Positions 1-4,695 of a stretch of 5,468 nucleotides of DNA are shown here, one piece after another. The stretch is from Pseudomonadota bacterium (GTDB taxonomy: Bacteria > Pseudomonadota > Alphaproteobacteria > Sphingomonadales > Sphingomonadaceae): assembly GCA_023424275.1 (NCBI GenBank), contig JAFAED010000063.1:1-5468 (forward strand), in the 5' to 3' direction. Position numbers and translations under genes: made by a program. The notes below the pieces were generated by a model. It had not been told where the DNA came from. It was given only the letters and a program-made list of their open reading frames with translations, and searched no databases. The stretch's first letter is position 1; each line of letters begins with the position of its first letter.

Positions 1-64
1 CAAGGCCGTCCTTCGGAGAATATGGACATCGGTATGCGTGGCCGATGCCTTAGGCCGCCTGAAG

Positions 65-88
65 CCCTGCCGGGCGCCCCGGCAAGGG
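65..88 (-). terminator. GC-rich hairpin downstream of the operon
   Basis: The arms TGCCGGG (68-74) and CCCGGCA (78-84) pair perfectly around a three-base loop, and three more C-G pairs (65-67 with 86-88) can extend the stem past a bulged A. The hairpin lies about 130 bases after the stop of the protease gene, the last gene of the operon. There is no T-tract on either side, so a terminator role is only possible. I see nothing else I can support between 1 and 216. Confidence 0.25.
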
Positions 89-216
89 GTCCCGCGGCAA
101 CAAAAGCGCCTCTTCGCCGCCTCGAAACCTTCGGGACGATAGACTGGTGACTATTGGGCGCGAGCCACCGCCCGGGTACGCCGGTGGCCTCGTCGCCCGA
201 CAGAGCGGCGCGGCGC

Positions 217-1134
217 CTATGCGGGCTCGGCGCGAGAAGACCCGTTCCTCGGCCTTGCGCGGAGGACAAGCAGGAACAGGACGAAGCCGACGACGACCGC
301 GACGAGCGACGCCTCGGGACCGAAGGAACCACCCGACAGCCACAGCGGCGCCGTTTCCGCCGGCACGGCCTTGAGCAGGCTCCCGCTCGCGGGGAACCCC
401 GAGACCGCCGCGCCGAAGATGCCGCCTTGCGCAAGGTTCCAGCCGGCGTGAACGCCGACCGACAGCCAGATGCGACCGCTCACAATGTAGAAGGCCGCGA
501 GCATCAACCCTGCCTCGACCGCGATCGCGAGCGACGAGAAGAGTGTTGCACCGTCATTGCCGAGATGCGCCGCACCGAAGGCAATTGCCGAGAGAAGCAG
601 CGCCGGTGCCTGTCCGAACGCCCGCATCAGGAGCCTGAAGAGGATGAGGCGGGCGAGAAGCTCTTCGAGCAGACCGGTGCCGATCGCTTCGCGCAGGTCA
701 TGCGTCCAGTCGGTCCAGTCACCGGCAGAAATCCGGTAGGCCCCGCTGAGCCACAGGACTGCGATGATCGCGCTCATCGCTGCGATGCCGATCGCGAGCC
801 CCGCCGCGATTTCGCGCAGCGCCGGACGCATCGCGATCTCGGTGGCAACGCGTCCCTCGCCGGCGCGCACCAGGAGCGCATAGGCGCCATAGGCCAGGAC
901 CGCGCAGACGAACGCCATGGCGAGGCGAAGATCGGGATCGGGATGGAGCGAGGCGACGATCGACTGGAGCGACAGGATAGCGATTTCTATCGCGAGCAGC
1001 ACGACCATCCAGACGAGTGCCCGCACCCAGCGCCATCGACCCGGTCCGAGGATGCGCCGATCGCCGAGCGCAACGAACCCGGCAAAGGTGTCGGCGACCT
1101 CGGAGCCATGGCTTTGCGACCCTATCGACTGCAT
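217..1134 (-). CDS. CPBP-family intramembrane glutamic endopeptidase (Abi/Rce1-like)
   Basis: Polytopic membrane protein of 305 aa carrying all the hallmark motifs of the CPBP (Abi/Rce1) family. These are E157-E158-x3-R162, then F186-x3-H190 (FGAAH), then H229-A-G-W-N233. In this family the glutamates and histidines form the intramembrane active site. Hydrophobic segments are evident at about 38-60, 70-90, 108-132, 175-190, 200-220 and 280-296. The N-terminal 35 residues are polar and probably cytosolic. The start is ATG at 1134, with an AGAGG ribosome-binding site about 8 bases upstream. The gene begins 33 bases after the NiCoT stop codon on the same strand, so it is probably the last gene of the operon. 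Bacterial CPBP proteins are known in bacteriocin self-immunity and protein maturation, but nothing here identifies a substrate. The family assignment is strong; the role in a nitrile hydratase-type operon is unknown. Confidence 0.9.
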   Translation of the reverse strand: MQSIGSQSHGSEVADTFAGFVALGDRRILGPGRWRWVRALVWMVVLLAIEIAILSLQSIVASLHPDPDLRLAMAFVCAVLAYGAYALLVRAGEGRVATEIAMRPALREIAAGLAIGIAAMSAIIAVLWLSGAYRISAGDWTDWTHDLREAIGTGLLEELLARLILFRLLMRAFGQAPALLLSAIAFGAAHLGNDGATLFSSLAIAVEAGLMLAAFYIVSGRIWLSVGVHAGWNLAQGGIFGAAVSGFPASGSLLKAVPAETAPLWLSGGSFGPEASLVAVVVGFVLFLLVLRARPRNGSSRAEPA

Positions 1135-1167
1135 GAATAATGCCTCTTGAAGAAGATGATCGGTCCG

Positions 1168-2223
1168 TCAGCGGTTGATGGCCACGGCGGGCGAAAGACG
1201 CTTGAAGATGAACACCGAGAGCAGCCACGACAGGGCGAAGGTGGCCACCACCGCGATGCCGAGCGCATTGAAGCTCGAGTTGAGGTGCGCGATGGTCGCG
1301 ATCACGCGGCTGCTTTCGCCCGCACGCGCTGTGACCAGGCCGGCCACCTGCACCCCGCCGATGAAGACAGCGACCGCGATGGACATGAGCGTGATGAGCA
1401 GATTGTAATAGAGTTTGCGCGCAGGCTCGACCACGGCCCATTTATAGGCCCCAACCATGAACAGGCCGTCGGTCGTGTCGAGCAGCGACATGCCGGCGGC
1501 GAACAGGAGCGGGAACAACATCGCAGTCATCGGCGAGAGGCCATGCGCGGTTTGCGTCGCAGCAAGCCCGAACAGCGCCACCTCCGTCGCGGTGTCGAAA
1601 CTCAGCCCGAAGAGGAAGCCCATCGGCGCCATGTGCCAGGGCTTGCCGATGCAGCGAAACAGCCCCTGGAACAGGCGCGAGAAGAGCCCGCCCGATCGCG
1701 GCAGCATGTCCATGTCTGCGCTCTCGAGGCGTTCGCCCGCGCGGAGCCGCCGGAAGGCGGCGATGATGCCGTGCAGGATCCACAAGTTCATCGCGGCGAG
1801 ACCGAACAGGAACACCGCCGAGACAAGGGCACTGACTATCCCCCCGACGTCCCGATAGGCCTCGATGCCCTTCAGCGAGCTTGCCGCGTGGACGACGGCG
1901 GCGGTCGCGATCATCACCACGGCCGAGTGACCGATCGCAAACCAGAAGCCGACCGATACCGATGGCCTGCCCTGCTGGACGAACTTCCGGGTCACATTGT
2001 CGATCGCCGCAATATGGTCTGCGTCGACCGCGTGGCGCAGCCCGAGGCCGTAGACGACGACCGCGATACCGAGCAGGGCCGGATAGTCGCGAAAGGCCGC
2101 GAGCGCCCACGCCCAGGCACCGATGTTGATCAGTGCGAGAAACGCATAGACAATGGCAACGCGGCGCCGGAAGCCCTGGTCCGCCGGCAGAAAACCGCCG
2201 ATGCGCGATATGATCGACATCAT
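1168..2223 (-). CDS. NiCoT-family nickel/cobalt permease (HoxN/HupN/NixA/NhlF type)
   Basis: Inner-membrane transition-metal permease of 351 aa, a usual length for NiCoT. All four family signatures are visible in order: R63-HAVDADHI-71 in TM2, which contains the metal-binding His/Asp cluster; GFWFAIGHS at 92-100; GFLFGLSFDTATEVALF at 202-218; and GMSLLDTTDG at 244-253. A polar loop at about 155-195 separates two hydrophobic halves, as is typical of the family. NiCoT proteins take up Ni2+ or Co2+ at high affinity. The neighbouring alpha subunit has a Co-type metal motif, and Rhodococcus NhlF is a known cobalt transporter beside a nitrile hydratase, so cobalt is the likely cargo; this is inferred from context, not from the protein alone. 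The start is ATG at 2223, immediately followed by a second ATG at 2220. The first forms an ATGA overlap with the stop of the upstream channel gene. There is no clear Shine-Dalgarno sequence, so translation probably depends on coupling to the upstream gene. Confidence 0.93.
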   Translation of the reverse strand: MMSIISRIGGFLPADQGFRRRVAIVYAFLALINIGAWAWALAAFRDYPALLGIAVVVYGLGLRHAVDADHIAAIDNVTRKFVQQGRPSVSVGFWFAIGHSAVVMIATAAVVHAASSLKGIEAYRDVGGIVSALVSAVFLFGLAAMNLWILHGIIAAFRRLRAGERLESADMDMLPRSGGLFSRLFQGLFRCIGKPWHMAPMGFLFGLSFDTATEVALFGLAATQTAHGLSPMTAMLFPLLFAAGMSLLDTTDGLFMVGAYKWAVVEPARKLYYNLLITLMSIAVAVFIGGVQVAGLVTARAGESSRVIATIAHLNSSFNALGIAVVATFALSWLLSVFIFKRLSPAVAINR

Positions 2224-2945
2224 GCGCGTCGTGCCAGCGGCTGGCGCGCCGCTTGTTTCGGAAAAAGAACAGTGATGAGCAGAAAGGCCGCCAGCGCGCC
2301 CGCGACTTCGGCGCCGACATAGAGGAGGGCTGTCCCCTCACCTAGCGCGAACGGTCCCGAGGTCACCGCGGCACCCGCGGTGACGGCAGGATTGGCGTAG
2401 GACCCGGTCGGCGTGGCGAGAATCGCCGCAAGCAACCAGGCGCCGACCGCAAAGGGACCGGTATCGGCGGACGCGCGCCAAGCGACGCCGAACACGACGA
2501 GCATGAGACCCGCGCTCGCGATGAACTCACTCGCGAAGGCGTGCGGAACGATGGGCCCGACATTTTGAGGCGGATCGCCCCACAGGATCGCCGCGATGAG
2601 GCCGCCGCCAACGCCGCCGGCAATTTGCGCCGCGATATAGACAGCCGCGCACACGGGGCTGCGCACCCCTGCCAGGCCCTGAAGACCGCTGATCAGCGGG
2701 TTGAAATGCCCACCCGATATGCGGCCGAAGGCGACGATGAGGCCGACGAGCGATGCGGGCACGGCCACGGTGATCATCAGCGCCGCAGCGCCCGGCTGAT
2801 GCGGAAACAGGCGCGCCGCCGCATGGCCCGCGCCGCTCGCGGCGAACACGAGCAGCAGCGTTCCTACGCATTCGGCAATCGCCCGGTGCGAGAGCGCAAG
2901 CTCGGGGTTTTCCTCATGGAAGCAGGGCGCCGCGTCAGCCTTCAT
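2220..2945 (-). CDS. MIP/aquaporin-family channel with atypical pore motifs
   Basis: Six-helix channel protein of 241 aa of the major intrinsic protein family. Membrane segments lie at about 22-42, 53-74, 97-121, 137-156, 163-179 and 205-228. Two re-entrant half-helices carry the NPA boxes: SGGHFNPLIS (N82-P83-L84) and GSYANPAVTAG (N185-P186-A187). Two oddities stand out. The first box is NPL instead of NPA. The residue after the second NPA is V188, where nearly all aquaporins and glycerol facilitators have the arginine of the ar/R selectivity filter. Loss of that arginine should widen the filter and make it less polar, which favours a solute other than water. The chosen start is ATG at 2945 (MKADAAPC), with GGAAG 9 bases upstream and an 11-base overlap with the upstream gene. 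A longer reading from 3065 would add an Arg/Ser-rich, non-membrane leader inside the upstream gene and is unlikely. The substrate may be a small nitrile, amide or similar neutral molecule, judged from the operon only. Confidence 0.88.
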   Translation of the reverse strand: MKADAAPCFHEENPELALSHRAIAECVGTLLLVFAASGAGHAAARLFPHQPGAAALMITVAVPASLVGLIVAFGRISGGHFNPLISGLQGLAGVRSPVCAAVYIAAQIAGGVGGGLIAAILWGDPPQNVGPIVPHAFASEFIASAGLMLVVFGVAWRASADTGPFAVGAWLLAAILATPTGSYANPAVTAGAAVTSGPFALGEGTALLYVGAEVAGALAAFLLITVLFPKQAARQPLARRA

Positions 2946-3279
2946 GCGGGCCGTCTTCCGCCGCGAAGCGCGCCTCGACCTCCTGCATCTTGCGTGCAAG
3001 ATCGGTCGGGGTGAAGAAGCCCTTGGTGAAGCTGATATTCGAGAAGGCGACGATCCAGCGCTCATAATAAGGCAGCTTGCCGATCAGCGTCTCGCCGAGC
3101 GCTTCGACGCCTTTCCGCTTTTCCTCGGTATTGATGAGCTTCTTGAAGTCGAGCACGTCGGCGAGCGCATGGCAGCGCTTCTCCCACGGCTCGAGCTGGT
3201 GCTCGACCCGCATCACCGAACCCGCCTCGAACCCGCCGATGTCGTTGGGAAGGCGGCTGACAAAATCCTCGGTCGCCAT
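2935..3279 (-). CDS. Nitrile hydratase beta N-terminal-half protein (thiocyanate hydrolase beta-like), or an activator relative
   Basis: Small soluble protein of 114 aa resembling the N-terminal half of nitrile hydratase beta, which in thiocyanate hydrolase is a separate beta subunit. Visible family landmarks are R9-LPNDIGG at 9-16, EPWEKR at 30-35, a T51-EEKR segment, LPYYERW at 69-75, and the closing KGFFTPTDLARKMQEVEARF segment. This R-x-P-x-D-x-G-G, then PYY-x-RW, then F-x-T-x2-(D/E)L order matches my recollection of thiocyanate hydrolase beta. Since the 109-aa protein supplies only the C-half, this one is needed to complete the heterotrimer. It also belongs to the same fold group as the P14K/P15K metallochaperone-activators, so an activator role cannot be excluded. 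The start is ATG at 3279, sharing one base with the alpha stop (TGATG), behind an excellent AAGGAGG site. The reading can be extended upstream to 3366 but adds only an Arg-rich stretch within alpha. Confidence 0.82.
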   Translation of the reverse strand: MATEDFVSRLPNDIGGFEAGSVMRVEHQLEPWEKRCHALADVLDFKKLINTEEKRKGVEALGETLIGKLPYYERWIVAFSNISFTKGFFTPTDLARKMQEVEARFAAEDGPHEG

Positions 3280-3968
3280 CACACCGCCTCCTTTTCTGCG
3301 GTCACGGGAACGACGCCGATCATGGCGTCGCGGGTGACGATCGCCGCCAGTTCTTCCTCGCTCCATCCCTCGGTGCCCGCCGGGCGCAGCGGCAGGACGA
3401 GATAGCGGACCACTGCCGTCGAATCGCTGACGACGATGTCGACATCGTCCGGTATCTCGGTCCCGAACTCCGAAAGCACTTTGCGCGGTTCGATTACGGC
3501 GCGCGCGCGGAAGGGCTTGAGCTTATACCAGTCCGGCGGCAGCCCGAGGACGGGCCGCGGGTAACAGGAACAGAGCGTGCAGACGATGAGGTTGTGAACC
3601 CGCTCGCTATTCTCGAGAACGATGAGCTGGGTATCGTCGTAGAAGCTGATGCCGAGTTCCTCGCAGGCCAGGCGGCCATCGGCGAGCAGCCGCGCCTTGA
3701 AGCCGGGATCGGTCCATGCGCGCGCCACGACAGCAGCGCCGAGCGCCGGCGTCCGCGAGTCCAGGACCTCGATCTGGCGCCGGATTTCGCCGGGCCCGAT
3801 ATGGCCGCGCTCGATCATGAGTTCGGTGACCGCCATCTCCATGATTTCATAATAGCCCGGCATGGCGTCCGCGGTGATCGGCGCATGATCATGGTCATGG
3901 TCATGGTCATGGTCATGGTCATGGTCGTGGTCGTGGTCGTGTGCGGCATGCGGGTCCTGGGGGTTCAT
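3279..3968 (-). CDS. Cobalt-type nitrile hydratase alpha / thiocyanate hydrolase gamma subunit
   Basis: Catalytic, metal-binding subunit of 229 aa. The claw-setting motif C130-T131-L132-C133-S134-C135 holds a non-corrin metal. In this family Thr in the second position marks Co3+ enzymes, while Ser marks Fe enzymes, and two of the cysteines are normally oxidised to sulfinic and sulfenic acid. Other family landmarks are MAVTELMIERG near 41-51, the LGLPPDWYK segment after the motif, EPRKVLSEFG, and the C-terminal RPAGTEGWSEEELAAIVTRD then MIGV. Residues 10-28 form a (His-Asp)9-His tract; the gamma subunit of Thiobacillus thioparus thiocyanate hydrolase, as I recall it, also begins with a His-Asp repeat. 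The motif is followed by Y-P-R138-P; thiocyanate hydrolase has YPRP while ordinary Co-type nitrile hydratases usually have YPWP. The reaction is therefore hydration of a nitrile to an amide or of thiocyanate to carbonyl sulfide plus ammonia; the sequence does not decide. The start is ATG at 3968 (8 bases after GGAG); GTG at 3971 is an alternative. Confidence 0.92.
   Translation of the reverse strand: MNPQDPHAAHDHDHDHDHDHDHDHDHDHAPITADAMPGYYEIMEMAVTELMIERGHIGPGEIRRQIEVLDSRTPALGAAVVARAWTDPGFKARLLADGRLACEELGISFYDDTQLIVLENSERVHNLIVCTLCSCYPRPVLGLPPDWYKLKPFRARAVIEPRKVLSEFGTEIPDDVDIVVSDSTAVVRYLVLPLRPAGTEGWSEEELAAIVTRDAMIGVVPVTAEKEAV
3287..3293 (-). promoter_or_regulatory. Strong ribosome-binding site deciding the start of the 114-aa subunit
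   Basis: The sequence AAGGAGG lies 7 bases before the ATG at 3279. It fixes the start there rather than at the upstream in-frame start near 3366, and shows that the gene has its own strong initiation as well as a TGATG stop/start overlap with the alpha gene. Confidence 0.8.
3885..3941 (-). repeat. Coding hexanucleotide repeat, (His-Asp)9-His
   Basis: Fifty-seven bases of near-perfect hexamer repeat (CAYGAY on the coding strand) inside the alpha-subunit gene encode ten His alternating with nine Asp. In coding order the first three His codons are CAC and the remaining seven are CAT. All Asp codons are GAC except the last, which is GAT. The almost identical units suggest expansion by replication slippage. 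Because the unit is six bases, changes in copy number would keep the reading frame and alter only the length of the metal-binding tail. Confidence 0.95.
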
Positions 3969-4297
3969 CACTTCTTCTCCAGCCAGCTTTCGTAGATTTC
4001 GATGTGGAGCTCGTCGCGCGGCGAGCCGGTATAGTCGGGCCAGAGCGACGGCATCGGGAGCGCCACGCGATAATAGTGGAGCTTGCCACCGGCGTTCCGT
4101 CCGTAGCCTTCTTCTTCATTATCGACCGCTGCGGGCTCGATGATGCGCTCTACCCGGCCCGAATGCCCGCGCAGATATCGAGGCACGCGGTAGTGCCCGA
4201 CGGGAAAGCGCGTGATTACCTGCACCATGTCCCCGACGGCGAAACGGGGCATTTCCCCGAGGGCCGGGACGACCTTGTCCAATATGCTGTCAGTCAT
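3968..4297 (-). CDS. Nitrile hydratase beta C-terminal-half protein (thiocyanate hydrolase alpha-like)
   Basis: First gene of the operon, 109 aa. It corresponds to the SH3-like C-terminal domain of nitrile hydratase beta, which is a free-standing alpha subunit in thiocyanate hydrolase. Landmarks are FAVGD at 19-23, the signature H35-x-R37-x-P39-x-Y41-x-R43-G44-x2-G47 with V49, the HYYRVALP strand at 74-81, LWPDY at 85-89, and the closing ELHIEIYESWLEKK at 96-109. Conserved arginines in this signature contact the oxidised cysteines of the metal site in the related two-subunit enzymes. The protein starts directly at the domain boundary, with no N-terminal beta half, so it is a genuine split subunit; that missing half is supplied by the 114-aa protein two genes downstream. 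The start is ATG at 4297, with AGGAG 6 bases upstream. The stop codon overlaps the alpha start as TGATG, which implies translational coupling and probably balanced subunit synthesis. Confidence 0.88.
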   Translation of the reverse strand: MTDSILDKVVPALGEMPRFAVGDMVQVITRFPVGHYRVPRYLRGHSGRVERIIEPAAVDNEEEGYGRNAGGKLHYYRVALPMPSLWPDYTGSPRDELHIEIYESWLEKK

Positions 4298-4303
4298 TGC
4301 GCG

Positions 4304-4308
4304 CTCCT
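4304..4308 (-). promoter_or_regulatory. Ribosome-binding site of the first operon gene
   Basis: AGGAG lies 6 bases before the ATG at 4297. It supports that start and the 109-aa length, meaning that the protein really lacks the N-terminal half of a normal nitrile hydratase beta chain. Confidence 0.7.
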
Positions 4309-4350
4309 GCTTGCCGAGGTGGACAATGTCGCACCGCAGCCGCGCACGCC

Positions 4351-4388
4351 ATTCTACGCTGGAAGGGCGAGCCCATACCTATGTATGG
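4351..4388 (-). promoter_or_regulatory. Candidate operon promoter with overlapping palindromic operator
   Basis: A perfect inverted repeat CCATAC-ctat-GTATGG lies at 4373-4388. Reading on the minus strand, a -10-like hexamer TAGAAT is found at 4356-4351 (5 of 6 bases match TATAAT). With a 17-base spacer the -35 position would be 4379-4374 (GGTATG), inside the palindrome and a poor match to TTGACA. This geometry fits a weak promoter controlled by a DNA-binding regulator at the -35 region. The transcript would begin near 4344 and have a leader of about 45-50 bases before the first gene. The palindrome is seen directly; the promoter role is inferred and no regulator gene is in the window. Confidence 0.4.
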
Positions 4389-4512
4389 ACCGGCTCCCTT
4401 CAGTATTCGGATCAGCCTCGTTCAGGCTTCGGCGAGCCCCGCAACGCCAAGCCTCGCAGCGGCAGCGTGGACGCCATGCACTCTCCAGCGCTTGTATGTT
4501 CGTGCTCGCTAA

Positions 4513-4668
4513 CGGGACGCTCTTTTTCGGCATCGGCCTCGCTGCCAATCCGAAATTGCCGCCATTCTTGAACACATGGAGGCCCGTCCAAGCTTTAATG
4601 GGGCACTTGAGACCGAAGGTGTCGGCCGCGTCGACCTTGGCCTCATTGCTCCCATAATCGAGACATGA
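4513..4668 (+). pseudogene. Possible C-terminal gene remnant, faintly glutathione S-transferase-like
   Basis: A short open frame on the plus strand runs between a TAA at 4510 and a TGA at 4666. Its second half reads sensibly: a helix IAAILEHMEARPSFNGALE followed by TEGVGRVDLGLIAP. The ARPSF-x2-AL pattern resembles the C-terminal helix of glutathione S-transferases (ARPAF-x2-AL). No plausible start or N-terminal domain precedes it, so if real it is a 3' remnant of a decayed or displaced gene. It is too short to be certain and may be chance. Confidence 0.2.
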
Positions 4669-4676
4669 GCCAGATA

Positions 4677-4690
4677 CCTCTTCCAAGAGG
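4677..4690 (-). terminator. Small hairpin just after the MFS gene
   Basis: A short inverted repeat (CCTCT-tcca-AGAGG) begins 5 bases after the MFS stop codon on the minus strand. A six-pair reading with a two-base loop is also possible. No T-run follows, so it may be a weak terminator or only a transcript-end stabilising hairpin. Confidence 0.25.
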
Positions 4691-4695
4691 CCCGA

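Larger units (their letters stand above)
4298..4695. other. Gap of about 400 bases between the MFS gene and the operon
   Basis: This stretch separates two same-strand transcription units. The part nearest the operon holds the palindrome and the -10-like box. The part nearest the MFS gene holds the small hairpin and the doubtful plus-strand remnant. Between about 4390 and 4512 I see nothing recognisable. Its composition is mixed, and no frame in it encodes a protein I recognise. A 110-aa minus-strand reading (4354-4686) spans it but has no family features. Confidence 0.6.

Noticed and set aside
27..47. Short inverted repeat CATCGG...CCGATG near the left edge
   Set aside because: It has only six-base arms with a nine-base loop and no associated promoter, T-run or gene context; it is expected by chance.
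50..343. Minus-strand 97-codon frame at the left end
   Set aside because: It is Arg/Pro/Ala-rich and overlaps the end of the protease gene in another frame; it is a typical high-GC shadow.
154..1140. Long plus-strand open frame (328 codons) opposite the protease gene
   Set aside because: Its translation is Arg/Asp/Glu/Pro-rich with no family features. It is the antisense of a well-supported membrane protein in GC-rich DNA.
1147..2322. Long plus-strand open frame (391 codons) opposite the NiCoT gene
   Set aside because: It is a low-complexity charged product (His/Arg/Asp/Glu), antisense to a gene with four diagnostic motifs. Long antisense frames are common at this GC content.
2946..3065. 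N-terminal extension of the aquaporin-like protein
   Set aside because: The extra 40 residues are Arg/Ser-rich, lie wholly within the upstream subunit gene and lack homology; the start at 2945 has a ribosome-binding site and gives a normal MIP length.
3885..3941. Hexamer repeat considered as a CRISPR-like or non-coding repeat array
   Set aside because: There are no spacers, the unit is six bases, and it is in frame within the alpha-subunit gene, encoding His-Asp.
3941..4657. Plus-strand open frame (238 codons) from the alpha gene into the gap
   Set aside because: It runs antisense across the 109-aa subunit and the gap, shows no recognisable domain, and has no convincing ribosome-binding site.
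4354..4686. Minus-strand open frame (110 codons) in the gap upstream of the operon
   Set aside because: It could be a small hypothetical gene, but it has no family resemblance, its second half is Arg/Cys-rich, and it would cover the likely promoter. I found nothing to support it.
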